Shown: positions 50,149 to 59,426, numbered from the stretch's first letter. The stretch is 64,000 bases of DNA from Shouchella xiaoxiensis (GCF_016907895.1 NZ_JAFBCV010000015.1:1-64000), one strand, 5' to 3'. A program made the numbers and translations. Notes: generated from the sequence alone by a model not told the origin.

Positions 50149-51402
50149 ATGAATAAACTGACGATTAAGATTTTAATAGGACTATTTTTGGGAGCCGCTT
50201 TAGGTCTCACCATGCCCGCTGTTTATCAAGAAGGATTTGATTGGCTTAATCAATATGTTCTTGATCCAGCGGGTTCAATCTTTTTAAGATTAATTATGAT
50301 GGTTGTTGTACCACTTGTATTTCTTTCCTTGGTTGTAGGGGTTTCTGACTTAGGAAGTCCAAAACAATTAGGCCGAATGGGTATGAAAACCATTGCGTTC
50401 TTTTTAGCAACATCTGCCATATCGTTAACATTAGGTATCGCTGCGGCTTTAGTTATACAGCCAGGAACACCGAACTTACTTGGTGAAGGTGTTGCTGAAG
50501 AATATCAACCACCTGAAGCTGTTCCGGTGATGGATACATTAGTAAACATCATTCCTGAGAATCCGATTCAAGCTATGGCTAATATGGAGATGCTGCAAAT
50601 CATTGCATTTGCAATTTTTGTAGGACTGGCAATGGCTGTATTAGGTGACAAAGTGACTACTGTGAAATCCTTCTTTACACAAGCAAATGACATTATGATG
50701 AAAATTGTAACCTTCGTAATGGGATTTGCGCCAATCGGGGCGTTTGCTTTAATTGCTTCTGCTCTAGGTGAAGCTGGATGGGGCGCAGTTGGAGACTTAC
50801 TAGCCTATATGCTGACTGTAGTAGGGGTTCTGTTTTTCCATATGTTTGTTGTCTACAGTTTAATCGTGTGGTTCTTAGGAAGAATGAACCCACTTACCTT
50901 CTTTAAAGGATTTGCTCCGGCAATTACGATGGCTTTCAGCTTGTCGAGTTCAAATGCTGTCCTACCATTATCAATGAAGTCAGCACAGGAAAACTTAGGT
51001 GTTTCTAAGCAGGTATCTGGTTTTGTGCAGCCGCTTGGAGCAACGATCAACATGGACGGTACCGGAATCATGCAAGCCGTTGCGACTGTATTTATTGCTC
51101 AAGTTTACGGGCAAGATCTTTCACTTTCAGCGATGCTTGTTATTGTGTTAACAGCGACCTTAGCAAGTATTGGCACGGCTGGTGTACCTGGTGTTGGAAT
51201 GATTATGCTTGCGATGGTGCTAGCCTCTGTTGGCTTGCCAGCAGAAGCGATTGGCTTAATTATCGGGGTAGACCGTATTTTAGATATGATGCGTACATCT
51301 GTTAACATCACAGGTGACGCGGTTCTTGCTGTAATTGTTGACCGCAGCGAAAAGAAGCGTGGCGCGATCGACGAAAACGGAAACGCTACTGAAGCGTCTT
51401 AA
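50149..51402 (+). CDS. Dicarboxylate/amino acid:cation symporter (DAACS family)
   Basis: 417 residues, eight membrane helices plus two re-entrant hairpins. The glutamate-transporter signature is visible: SLSSSNAVLPLSM (serine-rich hairpin, about 263-275), NMDGTGIMQ (about 299-307) and DRILDMMRTSVNITGDA with substrate-binding Asp/Asn/Thr near the C-terminus. It takes up glutamate/aspartate or C4-dicarboxylates with Na+ or H+. GGGGGA precedes ATG 50149. The direct repeat ACGATTGA in tandem at about 50099-50114 lies in the 5' region. Monocistronic. Confidence 0.93.
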   Translation: MNKLTIKILIGLFLGAALGLTMPAVYQEGFDWLNQYVLDPAGSIFLRLIMMVVVPLVFLSLVVGVSDLGSPKQLGRMGMKTIAFFLATSAISLTLGIAAALVIQPGTPNLLGEGVAEEYQPPEAVPVMDTLVNIIPENPIQAMANMEMLQIIAFAIFVGLAMAVLGDKVTTVKSFFTQANDIMMKIVTFVMGFAPIGAFALIASALGEAGWGAVGDLLAYMLTVVGVLFFHMFVVYSLIVWFLGRMNPLTFFKGFAPAITMAFSLSSSNAVLPLSMKSAQENLGVSKQVSGFVQPLGATINMDGTGIMQAVATVFIAQVYGQDLSLSAMLVIVLTATLASIGTAGVPGVGMIMLAMVLASVGLPAEAIGLIIGVDRILDMMRTSVNITGDAVLAVIVDRSEKKRGAIDENGNATEAS

Positions 51403-51410
51403 TAAACGAA

Positions 51411-51467
51411 TAAACCTGAGTGAGGGAGTTGTGTCAGCACAGCTTGCTTCATTCAGGTTTTTCTTTT
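51411..51467 (+). terminator. Terminator after the symporter gene
   Basis: AAACCTGAGTGAG pairs with CTTCATTCAGGTTT (one mismatch), with an inner stem TGTG-TCA-CACA-like, followed by T5. Confidence 0.8.
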
Positions 51468-51545
51468 TCAATTAGAAAAGATGCTTTTGTTGCAGAGAAC
51501 TGACGGATATAATAAAAGAAAAAAGAGGATAGGGGGGACGGAAAT

Positions 51546-52829
51546 TTGAACAAAGAACTTAAAGAAGAAAAAGTATTTAAGGACCCTGTCCATCGGTATA
51601 TTCATGTCCGTGATCAACTCATTTGGGATTTGATTGGAACAAAGGAATTTCAACGATTAAGACGAGTACGTCAACTAGGAACAACATCGCTGACGTTTCA
51701 CGGCGCGGAGCATTCGCGCTTTAACCATTCGCTTGGTGTGTATGAAATTATGAGGCGACTCACAACAACGTTCTCAGGCAAAGTGCACTGGCGCGAGGAA
51801 GATCGGCTTTTAGCGTTAACCGCGTCGCTGCTACATGATATTGGGCACGGCCCATTTTCCCATTCCTTTGAGAAAGTATTTGATACTGATCACGAAGAGT
51901 GGACACGGAAAATTATTCTTGGGAAAACAGAAGTGAATCAAGTATTGATACAAGTTGATCCCACATACCCTCAAGCAGTCGCCGATGTGATTGAAAAAAC
52001 GTCGGCTAATAAATTGGTAACGAGCATGATTTCCAGTCAAATTGATGCCGATCGCATGGATTATTTATTGCGTGATGCCTATTATACGGGCGTTAGCTAT
52101 GGTCAATTTGATTTAGAGCGCATCTTGCGCGTCATGCGACCAACAGAAGATCAAGTCGTTGTGAAAGCGAGTGGAATGCACGCGGTAGAAGATTACATAA
52201 TGAGTCGTTATCAAATGTATTGGCAAGTGTACTTTCATCCAGTGACGCGAAGCTCTGAGGTCATTTTAAGCAAGATCTTAAAGCGAGTAAAAGCATTAAC
52301 AGAGGGCAACTATTCGTTTAAGCAAGAGCCGATTCATTTTCACTCTATCTTCTCTGGGGAAATGACGCTGCAAGACTATTTGCGTCTTGATGAATCCGTT
52401 ATGCAATTCTATTTTCAATGCTGGCAAGAAGAGACAGATCCAATTTTAGCCGATCTATGTGATCGCTTTTTAAACCGACGTTTGTTTGATTACGCTGAAT
52501 TTCATCCAAAAGAACGGATTTATGATTGGAGCAGACTGACGCAGCTGTTCGCCCAAGCAAACATTGATCCTGATTACTATCTTGTGATGGATTCTTCTTC
52601 TGATCTGCCGTATGATGTTTATCGCCCGGGTGAGGACGAACGTATTCCGATCCAATTATTGTTGCCTGATGGAAGCTTAAAGGAGTTATCCAGTCAATCG
52701 GACGTTGTTGATTCAATTTCAGGTAAAAAACGAACCGATCACAAATTGTACTTTCCAATTGACCTTATCATAAATGACCAGATCGATCCTCAAATTAAGA
52801 GCGAAATTCGCTCCATTATCGGCTGGTAA
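51546..52829 (+). CDS. ywfO: HD-domain phosphohydrolase YwfO
   Basis: 427 residues. The HD metal site is visible as HSRFNHSLG (about 56-64), LLHDIGHGPFSHSFE (about 96-110) and SQIDADRMDYLLRDAYYTG (about 159-177), as in dNTPase/SAMHD1-like proteins. B. subtilis YwfO is a dNTP/ppGpp-related hydrolase candidate; the substrate here is unknown. Start TTG 51546 with GGGGGGAC upstream. It lies 15 bp before ywgA, likely one transcript. Confidence 0.92.
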   Translation: MNKELKEEKVFKDPVHRYIHVRDQLIWDLIGTKEFQRLRRVRQLGTTSLTFHGAEHSRFNHSLGVYEIMRRLTTTFSGKVHWREEDRLLALTASLLHDIGHGPFSHSFEKVFDTDHEEWTRKIILGKTEVNQVLIQVDPTYPQAVADVIEKTSANKLVTSMISSQIDADRMDYLLRDAYYTGVSYGQFDLERILRVMRPTEDQVVVKASGMHAVEDYIMSRYQMYWQVYFHPVTRSSEVILSKILKRVKALTEGNYSFKQEPIHFHSIFSGEMTLQDYLRLDESVMQFYFQCWQEETDPILADLCDRFLNRRLFDYAEFHPKERIYDWSRLTQLFAQANIDPDYYLVMDSSSDLPYDVYRPGEDERIPIQLLLPDGSLKELSSQSDVVDSISGKKRTDHKLYFPIDLIINDQIDPQIKSEIRSIIGW

Positions 52830-52844
52830 GGAAGGAGATAGGCT

Positions 52845-53333
52845 GTGCTTACAAATCATCTTCACCTCTTATCTTTTTTTGCGATAACGGGTGAGGCGAT
52901 CCCTAAAAGTAAAATTCAAAAGATGGCTTATATCGCAAAGCAAATGGGTATGCCATTAAATGAACGGTATCACTTTCATCGGAATGGACCGTACTCAGAA
53001 GCGTTAACGGTGCGCATTGAAGAGTTGTGTAACCTCCACTTTCTAGAAGAGAAGCGTGAGAAAGGAAGCGTAACGTATCATTTAACTACTCAGGGACAGA
53101 CATTTCTTGATCAATTTCATTTTTCACCTAATGCCTTTGAATCACTGTGTCAGAGGTTAAATCACTGTTCGAATGTCTCATTAGAAATTATGTCTTCCAT
53201 TCTCTACTTTGAACAACGAGATGGACATGCTGGGAATTTTATTGAGCGGGCACGTTCAATCTATGAAGAAAGAGAGCTGACAGATGCTATGAACAGCTTA
53301 GAAAAACAAAGAAACGTCGGTTTGTTTAACTAA
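52845..53333 (+). CDS. ywgA: YwgA family protein
   Basis: A 162-residue cytosolic protein with a winged-helix-like N-terminal region (ITGEAIPKSKIQKMAYIAKQMGMPLNERYHFHRNGPYSEAL, about 14-54) similar to the helical ORC6/GepA-like antitoxin fold often annotated YwgA/DUF4065-like. Function unknown. It follows ywfO as in B. subtilis. GTG 52845, RBS AAGGAGA. Confidence 0.85.
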   Translation: MLTNHLHLLSFFAITGEAIPKSKIQKMAYIAKQMGMPLNERYHFHRNGPYSEALTVRIEELCNLHFLEEKREKGSVTYHLTTQGQTFLDQFHFSPNAFESLCQRLNHCSNVSLEIMSSILYFEQRDGHAGNFIERARSIYEERELTDAMNSLEKQRNVGLFN

Positions 53334-53442
53334 TGCTCACAGTATTACATCTTCTTTTACAGCCATTTTGTAGTTATGGTGAGCGGTTTTCGATAAACTA
53401 ACAATAGTCTAAGAAAACCAGTTGAAGAAGGGTGGGACCATC

Positions 53443-53634
53443 TTGGTCAGCTTCGCGGTGATTTTACTATTGTTTGCTATTGGCATCCCTTTGCTTCTCA
53501 TATTGTTTTTACATGCACCATTACTTGGAATACTGGCTGTTGCAGTCATTTGTATAAATTGGTTTATCGTACCGAATCTTTATCGGAAATATACGCGTGT
53601 ACACCACTCGCAAAAGAAAGACGGACTTTCCTAG
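53443..53634 (+). CDS. Small two-helix membrane protein
   Basis: 63 residues with two membrane helices (about 3-22 and 24-42) and a basic cytosolic tail (YRKYTRVHHSQKKDG). TTG 53443 is chosen because AAGGGTGGG precedes it at 6 nt; the ORF opens at 53422 without RBS. The stop lies within the terminator. I do not recognise a family. AACAATAG near 53400 may hold the -10. Confidence 0.6.
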   Translation: MVSFAVILLLFAIGIPLLLILFLHAPLLGILAVAVICINWFIVPNLYRKYTRVHHSQKKDGLS

Positions 53635-53655
53635 GAAAGTCCGTCTTTCTTTTAT
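53612..53655. terminator. Bidirectional terminator
   Basis: A 20-bp perfect stem (53612-53631 with 53634-53653) with a TA loop, shared by convergent genes; both stop codons lie in it. Confidence 0.94.
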
Positions 53656-53837
53656 TTGTCACTTGTCCGAATACCGGCTTGTGCAAAGTTCGTTGGCTTC
53701 ATCTCGTTAATAATGATGGAAACACGTTCTGGTGGCGCATCAATTGTTTCGGAAACGGCTGCGGTCATTTTTTCTACTAATGCTTTCTTCTGTTCATCGG
53801 TACGCCCTTCTAACAGTTGAATGGTTACGATTGGCAT
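53652..53837 (-). CDS. ywhB: 4-oxalocrotonate tautomerase-like protein YwhB
   Basis: 61 residues: Met followed by the catalytic Pro1 (MPIVTIQLLEGRTDEQKKALVEK) and the substrate-binding Arg40-like residue in APPERVSIIINEM. Such small proteins form hexamers and tautomerise enols. The open frame extends upstream to 53924, but only ATG 53837 (RBS AAAGGGG) gives the needed N-terminal Pro. The RBS is in the right arm of the terminator of the upstream sortase operon, and a TATACT in the loop of that hairpin may be its own -10. Confidence 0.92.
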   Translation of the reverse strand: MPIVTIQLLEGRTDEQKKALVEKMTAAVSETIDAPPERVSIIINEMKPTNFAQAGIRTSDK

Positions 53838-53838
53838 T

Positions 53839-53892
53839 AAAAAAGCCCCTTTCATCTTTAAGTATGTCCAGTATACCAGATGAAAAGGGCTT
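53839..53892 (-). terminator. Terminator of the sortase operon carrying the ywhB promoter in its loop
   Basis: On the minus strand AAGCCCTTTTCATC (53892-53879) pairs with GATGAAAGGGGCTT (53856-53843) with one mismatch, followed by T6. The loop contains TATACT (53875-53870). Read-through RNA would hide the ywhB RBS; RNA starting after the TATACT would not. Confidence 0.7.
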
Positions 53893-53904
53893 CTTATAAA
53901 GGAA

Positions 53905-54579
53905 TTACTCGTTAAATTGAGCAAGCAGTTGATTTACTTGACTATCAACTAAATCAGCTACTAAAACGTAACGATCAGGCGCGAAACCAAGTTCATTAAA
54001 CGGATAACAGGTTGTCACCGTTAGCTGCGCTTCATCAGTTGAAACGATAACCGTGCGATCATCTTCATCAACAATGCGAACTGTATGCACAACATAGGTA
54101 TAGGTTCCACTTTTTGTTTGAACAATCAGTTCGTCGCCCTCGCCAACGTCGCCTAAGTTGCGGAATACGGTGTTGTTATGACCAGAAAGAACGGAATTAT
54201 CGGCTTCACCAGGCAACACGCTCCCCGCAAAATGGCCAACGCCGCGATCCAACTCCGGATCATCCGTTCCGTGAATGAGCGGAAATGCTGTGTTTAAAAC
54301 TGGAATGGTTAAAACACCCATTTCCTCGCCAATCTCAGGTTGCCAGTTAAGAACCTCTTCGTTATATGCTAGTTCAACGGCATCATTCTCACCTGCTAAT
54401 TTAAGTGGTGCCGGCACAGATGCCAGCACCTCCTCCTTAGGCATCGTTTTAAAAAGAATGTAGCCATGCAGCAGCTTAAATCCAGTTGTTGTTGTCAGGT
54501 AGAGCCCACCAACAAGTAAACTGAGAGCAAATAAGGTCAGGAAAACCTTTTTCTTATTTGTTTTTTTTCGCCGAGCCAA
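53905..54579 (-). CDS. Class D sortase
   Basis: 224 residues: a basic N-terminus and one membrane anchor (about 11-30), then a sortase domain with catalytic His134 (VLSGHNNTVF), Cys191 (TVTTCYPFN) and Arg203 (PDRYVLVA). It belongs to the class D/YhcS-type sortases of Bacillaceae. The start is TTG 54579, 2 bp after the stop of its presumed substrate gene. It should anchor or process the MPKTA-S-bearing acidic surface protein encoded just upstream. Confidence 0.92.
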   Translation of the reverse strand: MARRKKTNKKKVFLTLFALSLLVGGLYLTTTTGFKLLHGYILFKTMPKEEVLASVPAPLKLAGENDAVELAYNEEVLNWQPEIGEEMGVLTIPVLNTAFPLIHGTDDPELDRGVGHFAGSVLPGEADNSVLSGHNNTVFRNLGDVGEGDELIVQTKSGTYTYVVHTVRIVDEDDRTVIVSTDEAQLTVTTCYPFNELGFAPDRYVLVADLVDSQVNQLLAQFNE

Positions 54580-54581
54580 GG

Positions 54582-55703
54582 TTACGCTGCCTTCTTTTCA
54601 CGTAGAACACGACGGAATACAACCGCACCAACAACCATTAAGCCTAAACCAAGCATCATATAAAGCGGATAGTCACTTGCTGTTTTTGGCATTTTTGCGC
54701 CATCAACGGTTTTAGTAAGTTTGCCAGACTGAGTGTTGTCGTTGCCGTTAGTATCACTACCGCCAGATGAAGGGCTCTGTTTGTCCGACAAATCTATATC
54801 ATCAAGAGATGGTTTTTTGTTTTTAGCATCTTCCACTTCTTTACCAATATTATTAACGTCATCTACTACTTTTTTAACGAAGTGTGAATTAAACATTTCA
54901 GCTGTAATGTAGAAATCAGCAAGGAACTGCCCGTCTGCATCATATAATTTCACAAGCAAATCATATCCTTTAATTGCGTTTCCGCTCATTAAAGTCTCAA
55001 AAGTGATTGGTTTTGGATCTTCGCCAACTTTATCCAAGAAGAATTCAGGATGAAGATCAAGAACATCGATTGCTTTTTGACCAATTGCGAATAATTCAGC
55101 AACATCAGCTGCATTTAACTCGCGAATCGATTCAAATCCATCGAATTGATACGCTCTATTTTTTAAATCTTCAAGATCGCTAGCAAGGTGCGGGTTGTTT
55201 TCGCTAATGTACCAGAAATGATCATACAATCTAAACTCTTCCTCATATGAAAGCGAAAACTCTTTTAAGAATCCTTCAAAGTCAGGATAGTAATAGTCTT
55301 CTTCTGTCTCAATGTATAAAATAAAATCCACAATCCAATAAAATGTGTTGTAAAAAACAAAATCAAGCGGGGACATACCTTCAAACCACTCGTCAAGATA
55401 AGCAAATGCATCTTCACTTGTAACGCCATAAACGTCTGCTAATTCAGCAACAATGTTGTTAACATCTTCTGTTGTTAAACGGTATCCAAGCATTTCAGCA
55501 AGTTCGTCTACACTTTCAAAATCATAAAGAGACATCTGATAAAAATCAGTAAGGTGTGTAACAAGTTCTTTTTCCGTAACTTGTGCTTCTTCAAGATATT
55601 CGTCAAGCTCGTCCTGGTTTAAATCATGTGCCAAACTAAGACCTGGTGTGATAAGTGCAAGAATCAATGAAAAGATGAGTGATAAAGATAATAATTTCTT
55701 CAT
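54582..55703 (-). CDS. Processed acidic surface protein with LPXTA-like sorting signal
   Basis: 373 residues: a Sec signal peptide (cleavage near LSLAHD, about 26), a long very acidic helical region (about 27-300), a Ser/Gly/Asn/Asp linker, the sorting motif MPKTAS near 335-340, a C-terminal membrane helix and the basic tail RRVLREKKAA. It fits the family 'processed acidic surface protein' (LPXTA signal), always encoded beside a class D sortase. Met replaces the usual Leu of the sorting motif. RBS in the GGGGGAACAC stretch. The role on the surface is unknown; acidic surface polymers are common in alkaliphiles. Confidence 0.85.
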   Translation of the reverse strand: MKKLLSLSLIFSLILALITPGLSLAHDLNQDELDEYLEEAQVTEKELVTHLTDFYQMSLYDFESVDELAEMLGYRLTTEDVNNIVAELADVYGVTSEDAFAYLDEWFEGMSPLDFVFYNTFYWIVDFILYIETEEDYYYPDFEGFLKEFSLSYEEEFRLYDHFWYISENNPHLASDLEDLKNRAYQFDGFESIRELNAADVAELFAIGQKAIDVLDLHPEFFLDKVGEDPKPITFETLMSGNAIKGYDLLVKLYDADGQFLADFYITAEMFNSHFVKKVVDDVNNIGKEVEDAKNKKPSLDDIDLSDKQSPSSGGSDTNGNDNTQSGKLTKTVDGAKMPKTASDYPLYMMLGLGLMVVGAVVFRRVLREKKAA

Positions 55704-55949
55704 GTGTTCCCCCTATATTCGATTGTAAGATTTTGCCTAGCAAAAAGTATTATATAGTCAAATAGACGTATTTGTCAGCAAATTTTTGATTATTTTATAA
55801 AAACTTTATAATATCAGCTAGATGTTCTAAATTTCGACTAAATACTCCAAAATACTCTATGATGCTTTTAGCTGATGAGCGTGAAATGCTTCCTGCAAAT
55901 AAGTGTGATACAATGCAGGAAAGATAATCTGGAAAAAGAAAGAGGGCGG

Positions 55950-56495
55950 ATGAACGTGGATTTGCTCAATAATGATAATTTAAAGAAAGCGAAAAAATCT
56001 TCAAACTTTACGATTTTAAGCAATGACTCAACGGACGGACATGGCGGATATGGAGCTGGAACGATTAATTTGGATCATGTTACGCCACTATTTATTGATA
56101 TAGATGAAGAGGAAGCGTTTGTTGATATGGGGGCCTTGCACGCGCGTTCATTAGTAGAAAAGCGTGTGAAATTCATTTCCAACCAAGAAGAAGTCCCAAC
56201 TGAGGGCTTAAAGCGCTATTGGCTTGTATGGGTAACGATTGGAATGAAAGAGAAGAAACCATACTACAGCGGCGTTGCTGGTTGCTATATGACGGTAAAT
56301 AAGCAGGCGAAACGCGGGTACAAGAGTATGCCGGAGCATGTGAATAACATGGATAAATCGATGAAGGGCAAGATTTTTGTTGATCAAATGGATTATGCAT
56401 CACGTCAAGTGCTCAAGCAGTTCCTGCAAAATCACAACGAGGCGTTTTGGACTCATTCAGAGAAAGAACTCCATGAAGCGTTGGATCTGAACTGA
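55950..56495 (+). CDS. ywhD: YwhD family protein
   Basis: 181 residues, soluble. Conserved family blocks: SSNFTILSNDSTDGHGGYGAG near 18-38, LHARSLVEKRVKF near 70-82, and YWLVWVTIGMKEKKPYYSGVAGCYM near 95-120. Function unknown. The ORF begins at 55875; ATG 55950 or GTG 55956 (better spaced from GAGGGCGG) are likely. Gene order with ywhB, pbpG and speEB follows B. subtilis. Confidence 0.88.
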   Translation: MNVDLLNNDNLKKAKKSSNFTILSNDSTDGHGGYGAGTINLDHVTPLFIDIDEEEAFVDMGALHARSLVEKRVKFISNQEEVPTEGLKRYWLVWVTIGMKEKKPYYSGVAGCYMTVNKQAKRGYKSMPEHVNNMDKSMKGKIFVDQMDYASRQVLKQFLQNHNEAFWTHSEKELHEALDLN

Positions 56496-56579
56496 TTTTG
56501 AACAAATTGTGAATAAGTATGTAACATACTTGTTTCTTCACGCTTGTTCGATTACTCTTAAGAATGTACTAGGACAAAA

Positions 56580-56620
56580 AAGTAGCCGAGCGGTGTTTTC
56601 ACCGCTTGGCTATTTTTTTA
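56580..56620. terminator. Bidirectional terminator between ywhD and pepF
   Basis: AGCCGAGCGGTG (56584-56595) pairs with CACCGCTTGGCT (56600-56611) around TTTT, T7 on the right, T6 on the minus side. Confidence 0.9.
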
Positions 56621-58405
56621 TAGTTGGTTCAATTCGTCCACAAGTTCAGAGAATGTCTTCATTGCTGCTTCAACTGGCTCTGATGTTGTTAAATCAACGC
56701 CTGCGCGTTTTAATAGTTCAAGTGGATCATCTGAGCTACCGCTTTGCAAGAAGGTTAGGTAGGATTCTAACGCGCCTTCTTTTTGCTCAAGAATACGAGA
56801 AGCAATTTGAATCGCTGATGCGAAACCTGTTGCATACTGGTATACGTAAAATGCTCTATAGAAGTGAGGAATGCGCGACCAACCATACTTCACTTCATCA
56901 TCAAAGACGATGTCTGGTCCGTTGTAGGTGCGGAATAATTCTTCGTAAAGCTCATTTAGGCTTTCTGCATCAAGTGGCTCGCCTGCCTCAGCACGTTCGT
57001 GTGTTTGTTTTTCAAAATCAGCAAACATGACCTGTGTGAAGAATGTTCCTCTAAATTGTTCAATGAAATGATTAAGTAAATAAGCACGCATTTTCGTATC
57101 GGTTGTTTGATTGAGCATGTAATGAATTAACAAGATCTCATTTACAGTGGAGGCAACTTCAGCTACAAAAATACGGTAATTAGCTGTAATTTGCGGCTGG
57201 TGCTTACTGGAATAATGGCTGTGTAAAGCATGACCCATTTCATGAACGAGTGTGAACAAGCTATTCAAATCATCATGATGGTTAAGCAGGACAAATGGAT
57301 GTACGCCGTAGACGCCCATATTGTACGCGCCAGAACGCTTTGCCGGTGTTTCTCGTACATCGATGTAACGCTTTTCTTTAAATTCCTTTAACCGCTCAAC
57401 ATAGTCGGTACCTAATGGCTTTAAGGCTTCAATCATTTTATCGTATGCTTCGTCATAAGGAATTTCTGCTTTAACCCCAGAAACGATTGGTGCATTTAAG
57501 TCATACTGTCTTAATTCATCCACACCAAGCTTTTCTTTGCGAAGACGAGCGTATTGATGCAATGGTTCTATATGTTTTTTGGCAGCATCAATTAGTTGCG
57601 TGTAAACAGTAAGGTCAATGTTGTCAGAAAACAATGCTTTATGAATGGCCGAGTCATAATTGCGCACCTTTGCCATTGTTGCATTTGTTTTGACCTCAGC
57701 GGCGAGCGTTGTAGCGATGGTGTTATTGAGTTCAACATACGGCTTGTAATACGCTTTATACGCTTCTTTTCGGACGTCTCTATTCTCATCTTCAATCAGC
57801 TTTGAATACATCCCTCGTGTAAGCTGTACGCGTTCGCCTGCTTCATTTGTTACCTCGCCAAATTGAATATCAGCGTTATTTAACATGTTAAACGTGTCTC
57901 CAGGTGCTTGGAACGACTCGCTTAGCTGGGAAAGTAGCTCTTCTTTTTCTTTTGTTAATACATGATCTTTGAAACGAAATGATTTCCAAAGCTCATCTTC
58001 AAAATACTCAAGCTCTTTTTCCTCTGACAAGTAGCTACGTAATGTTTCTTCTTCTAGACTTAGTAGAAACGGCATAAAGAAAGAAGTGGATTCGCTTACT
58101 TTTACGCCGAGTTTTGTTGTTTTTGAGCTTAGTTTCTGAGCGTGAGAATCTCTTGTATCAATGTCACTTAAGAACATTGTATAAGCAAATACTTTTCTAA
58201 TATGAAAAGAAAGCTCTTCTTGCGTTTTTAAATAGTGAAGCAAGCTGGATCCATCGGTAATCTTACCATCGTATTCTTTCAGTTTGTCAGCGAGCTTGGA
58301 GCATTCATCTAGCTTTTCTTGCCAAGCTTCTTCATTGGCAAAAAGGTCGGTTAAGTCCCATTTCTCTTCATTTGGTACATCTTTCCGTGATTGATAAGTC
58401 TTCAT
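56618..58405 (-). CDS. pepF: Oligoendopeptidase F
   Basis: A 595-residue M3 zinc peptidase of normal length. The zinc motif HEMGHALH is near residues 387-394 (LVHEMGHALHSHYSS). A GMYSKLIEDENRDVRKEAYKAYY block and the C-terminal PHFYRAFYVYQYATGFASA are family-typical. It cleaves short peptides in the cytosol; in B. subtilis PepF overproduction can affect sporulation by degrading Phr peptides. ATG 58405 follows AGGAGGA. Monocistronic. Confidence 0.95.
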   Translation of the reverse strand: MKTYQSRKDVPNEEKWDLTDLFANEEAWQEKLDECSKLADKLKEYDGKITDGSSLLHYLKTQEELSFHIRKVFAYTMFLSDIDTRDSHAQKLSSKTTKLGVKVSESTSFFMPFLLSLEEETLRSYLSEEKELEYFEDELWKSFRFKDHVLTKEKEELLSQLSESFQAPGDTFNMLNNADIQFGEVTNEAGERVQLTRGMYSKLIEDENRDVRKEAYKAYYKPYVELNNTIATTLAAEVKTNATMAKVRNYDSAIHKALFSDNIDLTVYTQLIDAAKKHIEPLHQYARLRKEKLGVDELRQYDLNAPIVSGVKAEIPYDEAYDKMIEALKPLGTDYVERLKEFKEKRYIDVRETPAKRSGAYNMGVYGVHPFVLLNHHDDLNSLFTLVHEMGHALHSHYSSKHQPQITANYRIFVAEVASTVNEILLIHYMLNQTTDTKMRAYLLNHFIEQFRGTFFTQVMFADFEKQTHERAEAGEPLDAESLNELYEELFRTYNGPDIVFDDEVKYGWSRIPHFYRAFYVYQYATGFASAIQIASRILEQKEGALESYLTFLQSGSSDDPLELLKRAGVDLTTSEPVEAAMKTFSELVDELNQL

Positions 58406-58569
58406 GTTGATCTTCCTCCTAAACGAGTATCTCCCTCTAGTTTAGCACTCATCGCTAGAATTATGTTTAATCGCGACTTCAATTTTTAAAAGGAATGCGA
58501 ATTTTGTCAAATAATTAGGAAATATTAGTCTGTAGCCTATGCTATACTAATTAGAAAGGGTGGTGAATG

Positions 58570-59388
58570 ATGCTTACAGCAGAGCAACGGAAAGCAATTC
58601 ACGGTTTGCAGCAAATTGTAGAGAAAGAAGACGTCATTCAGCTTAAGTTAAATTGGGATATGTTGGCGAGTGAAAATCGATCTGTCAACAGACCGGAAGA
58701 TTATTTTCATTATGACGCAAATGGAAGGTTACTTGGTTTTTTGGCTATTTATCAATTTGGCGATAAAGTAGAATGCTGTGGAATGGTTGACCCGATGGCA
58801 AGAAGACAGGGGATCGCCCAAAAACTATTTAATGAGGCAGTGAAAGATTGGGAAACGGCGTCACAATTTCTGATTAATACACCCGTTTTATCCAGTAGCG
58901 GTGCTTCCTTCTGTGAAGCAAATGGAGCGAACTATGCGTTTACAGAACATCAATTGGTTTGTAGTGAACTGCCCATTCCTTATACGAAAACAGGTGTTAA
59001 AATTAGACCTGCGGTTGCAAATGATGAAAAGATGATTTTACAATTCGACGAAGATGGATTTGGTTTAACGAAGAAAGAGGCAAAATCGCTTTATTCAAGT
59101 CGTGGGACACAGGGAACTTACATGATTGAAGAACACGGAGAACCTGTAGGAAAACTACGTCTTGATCGGCAAAAGAAAGAAAGCTGGATTTATGGTTTTG
59201 TGTTAATGAAAGCGAAGCGCGGCAAAGGAATCGGACGCGCGGCATTAACGGATATTGTTCATCGAGAGGTTAGCAATGACAAGACAGTTTGGCTTGATGT
59301 AGCGGTCGATAATGAGGCAGCGCTATCCTTGTACAAAACATGTGGTTTTACGGCAGATGGTGCGCAAGCTTATTATGCCTATAAATAA
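58570..59388 (+). CDS. Tandem-domain GNAT acetyltransferase
   Basis: 272 residues with two GNAT domains: the first (about 1-130) has CCGMVDPMARRQGIAQKLFNEA, the second (about 140-272) has GFVLMKAKRGKGIGRAALTDIV and a classic C-terminal NEAALSLYKTCGF. The second looks catalytically complete. Similar two-domain enzymes include mycothiol synthase, but that pathway is absent from Bacillaceae; the substrate is unknown. ATG at 58567 or 58570, RBS AAGGGTGG. TATACT near 58544 is a likely -10. Confidence 0.85.
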   Translation: MLTAEQRKAIHGLQQIVEKEDVIQLKLNWDMLASENRSVNRPEDYFHYDANGRLLGFLAIYQFGDKVECCGMVDPMARRQGIAQKLFNEAVKDWETASQFLINTPVLSSSGASFCEANGANYAFTEHQLVCSELPIPYTKTGVKIRPAVANDEKMILQFDEDGFGLTKKEAKSLYSSRGTQGTYMIEEHGEPVGKLRLDRQKKESWIYGFVLMKAKRGKGIGRAALTDIVHREVSNDKTVWLDVAVDNEAALSLYKTCGFTADGAQAYYAYK

Positions 59389-59389
59389 A

Positions 59390-59426
59390 GAAGACGTCCC
59401 GTCATCCAAACGGAACGTCTATTTTT
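59390..59426. terminator. Terminator between GNAT and pbpG
   Basis: AGACGTCCCGT pairs with ACGGAACGTCT (one mismatch), T5 on the plus side. Confidence 0.75.

Noticed and set aside
56509-57030. 173-codon plus-strand open frame after ywhD
   Set aside because: Runs through a terminator hairpin and then antisense to pepF; no RBS and no signal of its own.
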